Below, one piece after another: positions 17,480 to 27,918 of a stretch of 64,000 nucleotides of DNA. Origin of the DNA: Granulicella sp. 5B5. Lineage in GTDB: Bacteria; Acidobacteriota; Terriglobia; Terriglobales; Acidobacteriaceae. The stretch's first letter is position 1; the number at the start of each line of letters is the position of its first letter. Location of the stretch: NCBI RefSeq assembly GCF_014083945.1, contig NZ_CP046444.1, positions 3,162,001 to 3,226,000 of the forward strand, written 5' to 3'. The notes below the pieces were generated by a model, which did no database searches, had not been told where the DNA came from, and saw nothing but the letters and a program-made list of their open reading frames with translations. Made by a program: the position numbers and the translations under genes.

Positions 17480-18409
17480 ATGAATGCACGTAGAACACTC
17501 TATGCGGCTGTTGCGGTCGGAGCGCTTACTGTTGCATCCCTGGCCGCCGCAGGCCAGGAGGCGCCCACCGAGGGCCCGGTGCCGACGACCGCACTCATTA
17601 CGATTACGAGCAAGCACGGCGAACAGTTGGACCCCGCCATGTTGAAGCTGAAGGTCAACCGGCATGACGCGCCGATCACCGCGGTAACGCCGCTGGTGCC
17701 CGCGCATGCGCAAGTGGCCATCCTGGTCGATGACGGCCTGCGCTCCTCCTTCGCACTGCAGCTGAAGGAGATGGAGCAGTTTCTGAATGAACTGCCTCCC
17801 GGTACGAACGTGATGCTCGGCTTTATGCAGAACGGCACCGTTATCAGCAAGGGCTTTACGCGAAACCACGAGGAGATTGTGCAGCAGCTGCGCATCCCGT
17901 TCTCCGTACGCGGCATTAGCGGCAGCCCGTACTTCTCGCTGGACACGCTGGTGAAGAACTGGCCTTCGCAGGAGCCTGGGCCGCGCATGGTGCTGTTGCT
18001 GACCAATGGCGTCGACCCCTATAACGGCAGCACGTCGATCATGAACCAGGACAGCCCCTATGTTCAGACGGCGCAGGAAGATGCGCAGCGCGCCGGTGTT
18101 GCGGTGTACTCGATCTACTTCCCGGATGCGCGGATGCGGCGAGGCGCTTTCAGCGGGCAGAGCTATCTGTCGCAGGTAGCGGAGGCTACGGGCGGCATCT
18201 CGTTCAACCAGGGCACCATTCCGCCGGTGTCGATCGGGCCGTATCTTGACCAGTTCCGCAAGGCAATGCTGGAGAGCTACACGGTCAGCTTTATGGCCAT
18301 ACCCAGCGGAAGTCGCCGGAACGATCTGACACAGATCAAGCTGACGACGACGCAGCCGGGAGTGAAGATCATCGCCCCGGAGGCAGTCCGCCCCGGTGTC
18401 TCAGAATAA
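17480..18409 (+). CDS. Secreted VWFA-related acidobacterial protein
   Basis: The ATG at 17480 with a purine-rich site (ggaagaggaagacc) starts a protein with a signal peptide (MNARRTLYAAVAVGALTVAS...AAGQE). The mature part is a VWA-like domain with a degenerate metal site: VAILVDDGLRSSF replaces the usual DxSxS, so metal binding is doubtful. It matches the VWFA-related family expanded in acidobacteria, about 310 residues long. Function is unknown; it is presumably periplasmic or surface-exposed. An upstream in-frame start at 17423 would put charged residues ahead of the signal peptide and is less likely. Confidence 0.82.
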   Translation: MNARRTLYAAVAVGALTVASLAAAGQEAPTEGPVPTTALITITSKHGEQLDPAMLKLKVNRHDAPITAVTPLVPAHAQVAILVDDGLRSSFALQLKEMEQFLNELPPGTNVMLGFMQNGTVISKGFTRNHEEIVQQLRIPFSVRGISGSPYFSLDTLVKNWPSQEPGPRMVLLLTNGVDPYNGSTSIMNQDSPYVQTAQEDAQRAGVAVYSIYFPDARMRRGAFSGQSYLSQVAEATGGISFNQGTIPPVSIGPYLDQFRKAMLESYTVSFMAIPSGSRRNDLTQIKLTTTQPGVKIIAPEAVRPGVSE

Positions 18410-18482
18410 GGCCTTTCGCTAACCGCACGTACACCTCTCGCGCCCCCAATTTCTGTAGGATAGACAGGGACGTGAGAGGTGT

Positions 18483-20918
18483 ATGAGCGAAGGTCGTTGG
18501 GTACTGTTGATTGCGAGTGAGGTGGGCGGAACGGACTCCGTGTCCGACCGCGCGATGGAGCGCCTGGTGGAGGCCATCGGTGAAGAAGGCTATGAGGTGG
18601 TTCGCACCTCTACGCCGGATGATGGACTCTCGCTGGTGACGTCCGACCCTTCGTACAGCGCCATCCTGCTGGATTGGGATCTGGAAGGCGAAGGCGAGTT
18701 TACGGAGCAGGCCGCACTGAAGATCCTGCGCGCGGTGCGTCGCCGCAATAAAAAGATTCCTATCTTCCTCATCGCTGACAGAACCCTGGTGAGCGACCTG
18801 CCACTGGAAGTGGTGAAGCAGGTGCATGAGTACATCCACCTGTTCGGCGACACGCCCGCGTTCATCGCCAACCGCGTAGACTTCGCCGTGGAGCGATATC
18901 ATGAGCAGCTTCTGCCGCCGTACTTCCGCGAGCTGAAGAAGTACACCGATCAGGGGGCCTATAGCTGGGACGCGCCCGGACACATGGGCGGTGTGGCCTA
19001 CCTGAAGCATCCGGTGGGTATGGAGTTCCACAAGTTTTTCGGCGAGAACATCATGCGTTCGGACCTCGGTATCTCGACGTCGCCGCTGGGTTCGTGGCTG
19101 GACCACCTTGGGCCTCCGGGAGAGAGCGAGCGCAATGCGGCGCGCATCTTCGGGGCGGACTGGACGTTCTATGTGCTGGGCGGCTCATCGGCTTCGAACC
19201 AGATTGTGGGCCATGGTGTGATCGCTCAGGACGATATCGTGCTGGCCGATGCGAACTGCCACAAGTCGATCTGCCATTCGCTGACGGTGACTGGCGCGAG
19301 GCCGGTGTACTTCAAGCCGACACGCAATGGCTACGGAATGATCGGGCTGGTGCCGGTGAAGCGGTTCAGCCCGGAGAACGTAAAGGCCCTGATTGAGCGC
19401 AGCCCGTTTTCCGCAGGCGCGCGTTCCCAGGTGCCGACGTACGCCGTGGTGACGAACTCAACCTATGATGGGCTCTGCTACGACGTGAACCGCGTGGTGG
19501 AGGAGCTGGCGAAGAGCGTGGGCCGCGTGCACTTTGACGAAGCATGGTACGCGTATGCGAAATTCCACCCCATCTACCAGGGACGGTTCGCAATGGGCGT
19601 GCCGGATGAGATGCCGGGCCGCCCGGCGATCTTCTCCACGCAGTCCACGCACAAGATGCTGGCGGCGTTTTCGATGGCGTCGATGGTGCATGTGAAGCTG
19701 AGCCCGCGCGCGCCGCTGGACTACGACCAGTTCAATGAAGCGTTCATGATGCACGGCAGCACCAGCCCGTTCTATCCGTTGATTGCGTCGATCGACGTGG
19801 CCGCCGCGATGATGGATGAACCTGCTGGGCCCACGCTGATGAGCGAGACGCTGCAGGATGCGATCAGCTTCCGCAAGGCGATGAGTTCGATTGCGCACCG
19901 GTTGCGGCAGGCGGAGGAGGGCTGGTTCTTCCGGCTCTATCAGCCGGAGTATGTGGTCGATCCCCTCGACGGGGAGCGCTACCTGCTGGAGGATGCGCCC
20001 GACGGCGCGCTGACCAACCGCTCAAGCTGCTGGACGCTGAAGCCCGGCGAGGAGTGGCACGGCTATCAGGACGAGGACATCGCCGACGACTACTGCATGC
20101 TGGACCCGGCGAAGGTGACGATCCTGACGCCGGGCGTGAACGCGCAGGGCGTCGTGGCGGACTGGGGAATTCCAGCGGCGATTCTGACGGAGTTCCTCGA
20201 CGGGCGCCGCGTGGAGATTGCTCGCACGGGCGATTACACCGTACTGGTGCTGTTCAGCGTGGGCACGTCGAAGGGCAAGTGGGGCGCGCTGCTGGAGAAC
20301 CTGTTCGAGTTCAAGCGACTGTATGACTCGGAGGCGTCGCTCGAAGAGGCGCTGCCGGAGCTGGTGTCGAAGTATCCGGCGCGGTACCGCAACCAGACGC
20401 TGAAGGAACTGAGCGACGAGATGCACCAGGCGATGAAGGAGATGGACCTCGCGGGGCTGGTGAACGCCGCCTGCGACGAGGACTTCGACCCGGTGCTGAC
20501 GCCTTCGCAGACCTACCAGAAGATGCTGACCGGCGAGACCGAAAAGGTGAAGTTCGCGGAGATGGCCGGGCGCATCGCGGCGGTGATGCTGGTGCCGTAT
20601 CCGCCGGGCATTCCGATGTCGATGCCGGGCGAGCGGCTGGGCGGTCCGGACAGCCCGGTGATCCGCCTGATCCTGGCGATGGAGCAGTTCGGCAAGCGCT
20701 TCCCGGGCTTCGAGCGCGAGACGCATGGCATTGAGATCGACGAGCATGGCGAGTACTGGATGCGCGCGGTGATTGAGACGCCAGGCACAAAGCGAAACGG
20801 CCGCGGCAAGCAGAAGCCGCCCAGTTCGGCGCCGCCTGTGAAGCGTAAGAAGAAGTCGCTTCCCGGTGACGATGAGCCGCCAGTTCCCGGGACGACGAAG
20901 ATCGCGCCTGAGCGCTGA
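18483..20918 (+). CDS. Orn/Lys/Arg decarboxylase, fold type I (arginine decarboxylase-like)
   Basis: This is an 811-residue PLP enzyme. Residues 1-130 form the receiver-like wing domain of inducible basic amino acid decarboxylases. The core has AYSWDAPGHMGG, GGSSASNQ, HFDEAWYAYAKFHP and the PLP lysine motif STQSTHKMLAAFSMASMVH, most like biodegradative arginine decarboxylases that convert arginine to agmatine and consume protons. About 45 basic and Pro-rich residues extend the usual C-terminus (KRNGRGKQKPP...KRKKKSLPG). The gene stands alone, with the metal-dependent repressor gene converging on it 7 bases away. Substrate choice among Arg, Lys and Orn is inferred. Confidence 0.88.
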   Translation: MSEGRWVLLIASEVGGTDSVSDRAMERLVEAIGEEGYEVVRTSTPDDGLSLVTSDPSYSAILLDWDLEGEGEFTEQAALKILRAVRRRNKKIPIFLIADRTLVSDLPLEVVKQVHEYIHLFGDTPAFIANRVDFAVERYHEQLLPPYFRELKKYTDQGAYSWDAPGHMGGVAYLKHPVGMEFHKFFGENIMRSDLGISTSPLGSWLDHLGPPGESERNAARIFGADWTFYVLGGSSASNQIVGHGVIAQDDIVLADANCHKSICHSLTVTGARPVYFKPTRNGYGMIGLVPVKRFSPENVKALIERSPFSAGARSQVPTYAVVTNSTYDGLCYDVNRVVEELAKSVGRVHFDEAWYAYAKFHPIYQGRFAMGVPDEMPGRPAIFSTQSTHKMLAAFSMASMVHVKLSPRAPLDYDQFNEAFMMHGSTSPFYPLIASIDVAAAMMDEPAGPTLMSETLQDAISFRKAMSSIAHRLRQAEEGWFFRLYQPEYVVDPLDGERYLLEDAPDGALTNRSSCWTLKPGEEWHGYQDEDIADDYCMLDPAKVTILTPGVNAQGVVADWGIPAAILTEFLDGRRVEIARTGDYTVLVLFSVGTSKGKWGALLENLFEFKRLYDSEASLEEALPELVSKYPARYRNQTLKELSDEMHQAMKEMDLAGLVNAACDEDFDPVLTPSQTYQKMLTGETEKVKFAEMAGRIAAVMLVPYPPGIPMSMPGERLGGPDSPVIRLILAMEQFGKRFPGFERETHGIEIDEHGEYWMRAVIETPGTKRNGRGKQKPPSSAPPVKRKKKSLPGDDEPPVPGTTKIAPER

Positions 20919-20925
20919 GGCACGA

Positions 20926-21426
20926 TCAGAGGCCGCAGTTGCAGCTTTTGCCGTGCGTCGGTGGCAGCTTGCCGTCGAGTGTGGGGATGCAGTGTCCGTG
21001 CGGGTCGCTGGTGGGGTTGCCGAGCACTTCGGCTATGCGCGCCTCGAACCGCTCGGAGATAAAGTGCTCCAGCTTCTCGGCCTCGTCGTGTATCTCGTCG
21101 ATGGGATAGTTGAGTACCTCGAAGAGGAAGGTCTCGATGAGGCGATGGTGACGTACGATCTCCAGTGCGCGCCTGCGCCCTGTCGCCGATAGCGTGACGC
21201 CCCGGCTGCGCTGGTATTCCACCAGCGTGGGCCGCTCGCCCGCGAGTCGCTGCAGCATGTTGGTGACTGAAGCCGGCGCGATGGAGAGGTGCTCGGCCAG
21301 CAACGAACTACCGACGCGCAGCCGCTCATCCCCGGATAGCGTGTAGATGGCCTTGAGATAGTTGTCGACGGACTCGCTCTGGACGCGGGCGTGTCTGCGA
21401 GGCGTGGCTTTGGTGGCGGTGGGCAT
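20926..21426 (-). CDS. DtxR/MntR-family metal-dependent transcriptional repressor
   Basis: From ATG 21426 this is a 166-residue regulator. An N-terminal winged helix (SVDNYLKAIYTLSGDERLRVGSS) is followed by the dimerisation and metal-binding region with the typical HHRLIETFLFEVLNY and HDEAEKLEHFISERFE. It ends in a His/Cys-rich tail, HGKSCNCGL. The family represses iron or manganese uptake genes when the metal is bound. No transport gene is adjacent, so its metal is undetermined. A TTG at 21438 in the same frame is an alternative start. Confidence 0.9.
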   Translation of the reverse strand: MPTATKATPRRHARVQSESVDNYLKAIYTLSGDERLRVGSSLLAEHLSIAPASVTNMLQRLAGERPTLVEYQRSRGVTLSATGRRRALEIVRHHRLIETFLFEVLNYPIDEIHDEAEKLEHFISERFEARIAEVLGNPTSDPHGHCIPTLDGKLPPTHGKSCNCGL

Positions 21427-21475
21427 CTTCGGTTTCAAGTGTAGATCGTATCGACTCCCGATGCGCGCGAAATGA

Positions 21476-21505
21476 CGAAGGCCCCGGACGAATCCGGGGC
21501 CTTCG
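21476..21505 (-). terminator. Rho-independent terminator-like hairpin after groEL
   Basis: Perfect 13-bp arms, cgaaggccccgga (21476-21488) and tccggggccttcg (21493-21505), have a 4-base loop. It sits 20 bases past the groEL stop codon and before the dtxR-type gene. The trailing U tract is weak. Confidence 0.75.
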
Positions 21506-21524
21506 TTGTTGGTTGCGGTGGAGC

Positions 21525-23288
<1,764 letters not shown>

Positions 23289-23585
23289 TTATTTGAGGAT
23301 GCCGAGGACTTCTTCCTCGCGCATGATGAGGAACTCCTCGCCGTCGAGCTTGATCTCAGTGCCGGAGTACTTGCCGAAGAGGATCTTGTCGCCGGCCTTG
23401 ACGTCGAGAGGGAAGACCTTGCCTTCGTCGTTGGACTTGCCCTTACCGACGGAGATGACTTCGCCCTGCTGGGGCTTTTCCTTGGCGGAGTCGGGGATGA
23501 TGATGCCGCCGACCTTGGTTTCGCCCTCTTCGAGGCGGCGAACCAGGATGCGGTCATGCAACGGCGTAAATGAGGTGGCTGCCAT
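23289..23585 (-). CDS. groES: Co-chaperonin GroES (10 kDa)
   Basis: From ATG 23585, preceded by aaggag, the protein has 98 residues with the GroES mobile-loop motif [20 protein letters not shown] and the roof motif, ending [10 protein letters not shown]. It caps the GroEL ring. An in-frame extension to 23678 covers the leader and is not expected to be translated. It is first in the operon with groEL 93 bases downstream, and is controlled by the promoter and CIRCE element at 23668-23721. Confidence 0.98.
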   Translation of the reverse strand: MAATSFTPLHDRILVRRLEEGETKVGGIIIPDSAKEKPQQGEVISVGKGKSNDEGKVFPLDVKAGDKILFGKYSGTEIKLDGEEFLIMREEEVLGILK

Positions 23586-23667
23586 GATGGTGCTTCTCCT
23601 TGATGAAACGTTGGTTGTAGCGGGCCCGGTGGACTGGGTGGGAGTGCCGGAAGGCCGAAGTAGCGCC

Positions 23668-23694
23668 TTAGCACTCACCTGTGCCGATTGCTAA
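23668..23694 (-). promoter_or_regulatory. CIRCE operator (HrcA binding site)
   Basis: ttagcactc (23668-23676), 9 bases, then gattgctaa (23686-23694) match the CIRCE consensus TTAGCACTC-N9-GAGTGCTAA with one mismatch. HrcA binding here represses groESL until heat shock. It overlaps the end of the -10 hexamer. Confidence 0.95.
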
Positions 23695-23721
23695 TATAGG
23701 CCTCTGATCGAAGTCGGTCAA
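23693..23721 (-). promoter_or_regulatory. Sigma-70-type promoter of groESL
   Basis: On the minus strand, TTGACC (23721-23716) and TATATT (23698-23693) are spaced exactly 17 bases, close to consensus. The CIRCE element begins within the -10 box, so HrcA would block polymerase directly. Confidence 0.88.
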
Positions 23722-23825
23722 GGGTGTCTGTATGAATTTGAGTTAAACTCGCTCATATTCTCGGGCGGGCCGTAAGCGAGGGTCGGAGGCAGCCAGTTAC
23801 GGGTCAAAAGCTGTAGAATCAGCCT

Positions 23826-24356
23826 ATGAATTTTCGCACTTCCAGCTCCTCGGCCCTCGTCAGGACGCTTGCAAAAGCGAGTGTTGTCCCGGTTCTGGCT
23901 TGCCTCGTGGGTACTGCGGCGGCGTCCGCGCAGGACTCCGAGCATGGCCGCAAGTACAAGCCGCTGCCACCCACAGCGCACATCACCGTGACAGTCCAGA
24001 AGGGCTTCAACAGCAAGCCGATCATGAATGCAGCAGTGGTCTTCCACGCCGTGCGCGATGGCCACAACGACGGCAACCTCGAGGTAAAGACCGACGAGGA
24101 CGGCAAGGCTGTGATCGACGTGATCGAGATCGGCAGCAAGGTGAATGTGCAGGTCATCGCCAACGGCTTTGCAACCTCCGCACAGGAGATTGATGTGGAC
24201 ACCCCGACCAAGGACCTACTGGTCAAGATGCAGCGGCCACGGGCACAGGTGTCGGAGTTCGAGGACAACAGTGGCAAGGCCTCGCAGGTAAAGCCGGGCA
24301 TCCAGGAGCCACCGCATCCGCTGCCTCCTCCTGCGACGGCAGGCACTCCCCAGTGA
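23826..24356 (+). CDS. Secreted protein with carboxypeptidase-regulatory-like beta domain, unknown function
   Basis: This 176-residue protein has a signal peptide ending near AAASAQ (about 36). The mature part is a single beta-sandwich-like domain (HITVTVQKGFNSKPIMNAAVVFHAVRDG followed by VKTDEDGKAVID) of the kind found as modules in acidobacterial surface proteins, and a Pro-rich tail ending PPPATAGTPQ. No catalytic residues are evident. Its stop codon overlaps the GTG start of the next gene (GTGA), so the two are translationally coupled. Confidence 0.75.
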   Translation: MNFRTSSSSALVRTLAKASVVPVLACLVGTAAASAQDSEHGRKYKPLPPTAHITVTVQKGFNSKPIMNAAVVFHAVRDGHNDGNLEVKTDEDGKAVIDVIEIGSKVNVQVIANGFATSAQEIDVDTPTKDLLVKMQRPRAQVSEFEDNSGKASQVKPGIQEPPHPLPPPATAGTPQ

Positions 24357-25114
24357 GCGGTGCGGACGGGCTGCAGGGGACTCTGCCGGCAAAGATCCTG
24401 AGTGGTAAGGGCGTTGTGGTGACCGGGGCAGCCCGGCGGATTGGCCGTGCGCTGGCGCTGACGCTGGCCGAGGCCGGCGCCGATGTCGTCATCACCTATC
24501 GCGGCTCGCAGGCCGACGCCGAGGAGACGGTCGCTGCGCTCCGGGCTCTTGGTTCAAACGCGATGGCTGTGCCCTGTGAGGTACGCGAGGAGCAGAGCGT
24601 GGAGCGTGCCATCGCAACGGCGGTCTCCCATCTGGGTGGGCTCGACATACTGGTCAACAACGCGGGCGCGTTTGAGACCGCAGCTCTGGAAGAGATCTCC
24701 GTTGCGCAGTGGGATGCGATGTTCGAGACCAACACGCGTGGCCCGTTTCTGCTTGCCCGCACGGCGCATCCGTACCTGAAGGCGGCGCGGGGCCGCATCG
24801 TCAATATCGGTTCGCTGGGCGGGCTGCACCCGTGGGCCACGCATGGGCACTACTGCACGTCGAAGGCGGCGCTGCACATGCTCTCGCAGACGATGGCCAA
24901 GGCGTGGGCCCCGGAGATCGCGGTGAACTGCGTTGCTCCAGGGATGATTGTGTGGGGTGATGTGAATCCGGCGTACGAGCACTTTGCCGCGAAGACGCCG
25001 ATGGGCCGTAACGGCCAGGCGGAGGATGTTGCCGCGGCGGTGTTGTTCTTCGCCACCGCGCCCAGCTTCATCACCGGGCAGCTGCTGGCGGTGGATGGCG
25101 GTCTCGGCCTCTAG
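24353..25114 (+). CDS. Short-chain dehydrogenase/reductase (SDR)
   Basis: This classical SDR of 253 residues has the cofactor motif TGAARRIGRA, the NNAG motif, a catalytic Ser in NIGSLGG and YCTSK with Tyr at about 167. The RR after TGAA and the overall pattern resemble pteridine reductase- or FabG-like NADPH enzymes. The substrate cannot be told. The GTG start overlaps the preceding stop codon. Its own stop overlaps the end of the convergent cpsB-type gene by 4 bases. Confidence 0.9.
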   Translation: MSGADGLQGTLPAKILSGKGVVVTGAARRIGRALALTLAEAGADVVITYRGSQADAEETVAALRALGSNAMAVPCEVREEQSVERAIATAVSHLGGLDILVNNAGAFETAALEEISVAQWDAMFETNTRGPFLLARTAHPYLKAARGRIVNIGSLGGLHPWATHGHYCTSKAALHMLSQTMAKAWAPEIAVNCVAPGMIVWGDVNPAYEHFAAKTPMGRNGQAEDVAAAVLFFATAPSFITGQLLAVDGGLGL

Positions 25115-25917
25115 GTCAGCCTGCTAGCCTTTCCGCCAAAGAGCCGCTTCAGGAACGATGGGCGTTCTATCTCGTAGAGATTGCGGGGCTCTTCAATGGC
25201 GGGTAGCGGCTGTCCTTCGAAGACTGCCAGGGGGTTGTCCACACAGATCGCCTGCGCATAGTCAGCGCCATATTTCGAAGCAACGACGTCGTGGGCGGCA
25301 CGCATCTTTGGCGGACGCCGTGTGGTGTTGTGCGCATCCGTCGCGAGGAAGTGGACCCAGCGGTCGCTTAACAGCTTGTGCGCCATCTTCTCCGCGACCT
25401 GGCCCATCTGGCCGACCACGGAGCTGGTTGTCACCTGCACGAGCATGCCCTGCTGCACCCAGGTTTTGAGGCGCGAAGGGTCACGCTGCAGGGTGGGATT
25501 GCGTTCAGGGTGGGTCAGTATAGGGGTCAAGCCGGCCAGCCGCAGGTCATAGATCGAATCGCCCATCTGCGGCGGGATGGCGTGGTCCTGCAGCTCGATC
25601 AGCAGATACTGTTTTGCATTGATCGAGTAGCGGTGCGGGTTGCGGCGGGCATCCTGGATGTTGTCATAGTTCATGTGAAAGTCGCAGCCGCTGCCGAGCG
25701 TGATCTTCACGCCCTCGCGGGCCAGGCTCTCGCGCAGGGCGTCGAGCAGCTGCTCGTTGCGTTCGCGGTCGAACGCATAACGATTGTTGGCGTGGGGGGT
25801 GGCGACGATGTGGGTGATACCGTCTTCCGCTGCCATGCGCGCCATGGCCACGGAGGTTTCAAGATCGGTCGAGCCATCGTCCAGGCCGGGCAAAAGGTGA
25901 TGATGTATATCGACCAT
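25111..25917 (-). CDS. CpsB/CapC-type (PHP) protein tyrosine phosphatase
   Basis: Start ATG 25917 gives MVDIHHHLLPGLDDG, the first metal-binding PHP motif; the upstream in-frame 18 codons are non-conserved. Other metal ligands appear in VATPHANNRY, GCDFH, THPERNP and ATDAHN. The total is 268 residues. The enzyme dephosphorylates bacterial tyrosine kinases of the Wzc/CpsD type, and a Wzc-like kinase gene lies at 31423-33618, so it is the likely counterpart. It is a manganese-dependent cytoplasmic enzyme. Confidence 0.92.
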   Translation of the reverse strand: MVDIHHHLLPGLDDGSTDLETSVAMARMAAEDGITHIVATPHANNRYAFDRERNEQLLDALRESLAREGVKITLGSGCDFHMNYDNIQDARRNPHRYSINAKQYLLIELQDHAIPPQMGDSIYDLRLAGLTPILTHPERNPTLQRDPSRLKTWVQQGMLVQVTTSSVVGQMGQVAEKMAHKLLSDRWVHFLATDAHNTTRRPPKMRAAHDVVASKYGADYAQAICVDNPLAVFEGQPLPAIEEPRNLYEIERPSFLKRLFGGKASRLT

Positions 25918-25947
25918 GGTAGCGTTTAGTTTAACACTCTGGCTAGA

Positions 25948-25963
25948 CTGCCTGAACAGGCAG
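25948..25963. promoter_or_regulatory. Palindrome in the cpsB / receiver-gene divergent promoter region
   Basis: ctgcctg and caggcag are perfect 7-base arms with a 2-base spacer, and a -10-like tatgat lies at 25974-25979. It could be an operator for either divergent gene. It is weakly supported. Confidence 0.3.
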
Positions 25964-26060
25964 TTTTGCATCCTATGATAGAGATGACACTCAGCGGTAA
26001 ACGTTATAGCGCGTAGTGTGCCCTCAACCTTTCATGAAAGTAGATTCCAGGAACGTCCTC

Positions 26061-26444
26061 ATGGCAGAACAGACATCGAGCTCCTCCAGCAAGCCCCGCG
26101 TTCTAGTCGCCGACGACGAACAGGTAATCGCAAACACACTGGTCATCATCCTCAATCAGGCAGGCTTTGAAGCCAGGGCTGTCTATAGCGGCGAAAAGGC
26201 CATCGACCTGCTGGACTCCTTCAAGCCTGACATGCTGATCTCCGACGTCATTATGACTGGCATGACTGGCATCGAAGCCGCGATTGAAGTGCGCAACCGT
26301 CTGCCGGAGTGCAAGATCCTGCTTTTCTCGGGACAGGCCGCCACTGCCGATCTGCTGGAGCGCGCGCGCACCCAGGGACATGAGTTCGAGATCCTCGCCA
26401 AGCCGGTGCACCCGACCGATCTGCTCGCCAAACTTCGCGGCTAA
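26061..26444 (+). CDS. Single-domain response regulator (receiver)
   Basis: From ATG 26061, with agga about 9 bases before it, the protein is 127 residues and consists of one receiver domain. It has the acidic pair VADDEQ, the phospho-acceptor Asp in MLISDVIMTGM, a conserved Ser in LLFSGQ and a Lys in ILAKPVHP. No output domain is present, so it acts by protein contact, as CheY-like proteins do. It lies at the edge of the exopolysaccharide cluster, with no histidine kinase nearby. GTG 26016 and ATG 26034 are alternative starts. Confidence 0.9.
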   Translation: MAEQTSSSSSKPRVLVADDEQVIANTLVIILNQAGFEARAVYSGEKAIDLLDSFKPDMLISDVIMTGMTGIEAAIEVRNRLPECKILLFSGQAATADLLERARTQGHEFEILAKPVHPTDLLAKLRG

Positions 26445-26470
26445 ACACTGCTGCCCGTGCAGCGGTGCAG

Positions 26471-27298
26471 CTACAGTGGCAACTTCGCGCGTTCCCTCAG
26501 CCGTTCATGGCGTTTCAACTCAATCAGGTATTCATAGTACCCCATCAGCGTGGCGTACATCATGCCTGCGCGCCCATCCAACACGGCACGTCGTACGAAC
26601 ATCAGGTACAGCCACTTGATCAGGGGCCGCAGAGGCAGGCCGTAAAAGATCGCCTTCTGCGCAGCGCGTCTCTGGTGAAAGTCAGCTGCGAACAACGCCT
26701 GTCGCAATGACGCACCTTGCACGGCAGTGCCGTTTGCCAGCAGGTCGGCCTCCGCGCTGGAGTAGGCGTTATGCCGTGCTACCCAACTCGCAAGGCCCTT
26801 TGAAAAAGGGAAGTGGTCGAACGGAGCATTGAGTGATGCCACTGTGCCCTGTACATCGACAACTTCGTTGATCTCCCGCGTATAACGCGCCCTGTCCACG
26901 CGCAGCAGCCGCACATAGAAGGGCGTCATCTGTGCGTGCTTGAGCCATGTGCCCCACAGGTAGTCGCGCCGCCGCATGCGAAATCCGGAAACGCCGTCCT
27001 GCACATGCGCCACAGCCTGTTGCATCTCCGTGACGAGCTCTGGTGTCGGACGCTCGTCGGCATCCAGCACCAGCACCCAGCCGTGGCAAAACGGCAATGC
27101 CAGGCCGGCATTTCGCTGCGCGGCATAGTTGTCAAACGCACGCATACTCACGCTGGCGCCGTGCTCGCGCGCGATGGTCACTGTGCGGTCTATGCTGCCG
27201 GAGTCCAGTACATGCACATCGTCGCACCATGCCACCGAGTCGAGACACCCGGGCAGGTCCAGCTCTTCATTGCGCGTAAGAATGAGCACCGAGATCAC
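26471..27298 (-). CDS. Family 2 glycosyltransferase (WaaE/KdtX-like)
   Basis: This 275-residue protein starts at GTG with VLILTRNEELDLPGCLDSV and has the DxD-like motif VLDADERP. The later LRRAVLDGRAG-type region (RRAVLDGRAGMMYA) is typical of WaaE-type glucosyltransferases. It would add a sugar to an LPS core or exopolysaccharide repeat at the cytoplasmic face. Its GTG overlaps the stop codon of the acetyltransferase gene, which marks it as the last gene of the exopolysaccharide operon. Confidence 0.9.
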   Translation of the reverse strand: MISVLILTRNEELDLPGCLDSVAWCDDVHVLDSGSIDRTVTIAREHGASVSMRAFDNYAAQRNAGLALPFCHGWVLVLDADERPTPELVTEMQQAVAHVQDGVSGFRMRRRDYLWGTWLKHAQMTPFYVRLLRVDRARYTREINEVVDVQGTVASLNAPFDHFPFSKGLASWVARHNAYSSAEADLLANGTAVQGASLRQALFAADFHQRRAAQKAIFYGLPLRPLIKWLYLMFVRRAVLDGRAGMMYATLMGYYEYLIELKRHERLRERAKLPL

Positions 27299-27918
27299 GC
27301 CGCGTCTCCGCCGTGTAGAAAACGTTCGCGCTGCTTCACGGCTTTTGCAGGCACGCCTGCATACACCGTCCAGGGCTCAAGGTCGCGTGTAGCGACAGAC
27401 GCCAGTCCCAGCACGGAGCCCTCGCTCACCTGTACGCCGGGTGCGACACAGGCGCGCGCGCAAATCCACGCATACGCGCCGAAGCTCATGCGGTAGGCAA
27501 GCAGTGGAAACGCGGGATCGTTGTAGTCGTGCGTCGCGCCACAGATATAGCTGCCCTGCGAAAAGATCACGTGTGAGCCGCACTCGATCAGTGCGGGGTT
27601 GTAGATTTCAACGCCATCGGCCGTGGTCACCTGATCGGCGCAGTGCAGGTTCCACGGCGCCCATACCTTTGAGCCCGGATAGAAGTGGCACTTTGTCCCA
27701 AGCTTCGCGCCGAAGAGTCGCAACAAAAGGCTGCGCCATGCATGGAACGGCCGCGGTGACGTCCGGTACAGCAGCAACCAGACGATGCCCCACACCAGCC
27801 GCGCCGCGCGATTACTCAGGGAAAATGCGGGCCGTGTGTAAGCGTCCGCTCCCGGCGGCGCGACGATGTGATCGGTGGCGCGATACACGGGGGTACGGTG
27901 GCGTGTCGTCTCACTCAT
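27295..27918 (-). CDS. WcaF-like hexapeptide acetyltransferase
   Basis: With ATG 27918 the protein has 207 residues. After a short hydrophobic region (LVWGIVWLLLYRTSP) comes a left-handed beta-helix of hexapeptide repeats with GAKLGTKCHFYPGSKVWAPW, ATHDYNDPAFPLL and EGSVLGLASVATRDLEPWTV. This is characteristic of the colanic acid acetyltransferase WcaF, which O-acetylates exopolysaccharide. The frame extends upstream into the neighbouring gene, but that part is a shadow. It overlaps both neighbours by a few bases, as expected in a tight operon. Confidence 0.88.
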   Translation of the reverse strand: MSETTRHRTPVYRATDHIVAPPGADAYTRPAFSLSNRAARLVWGIVWLLLYRTSPRPFHAWRSLLLRLFGAKLGTKCHFYPGSKVWAPWNLHCADQVTTADGVEIYNPALIECGSHVIFSQGSYICGATHDYNDPAFPLLAYRMSFGAYAWICARACVAPGVQVSEGSVLGLASVATRDLEPWTVYAGVPAKAVKQRERFLHGGDAA

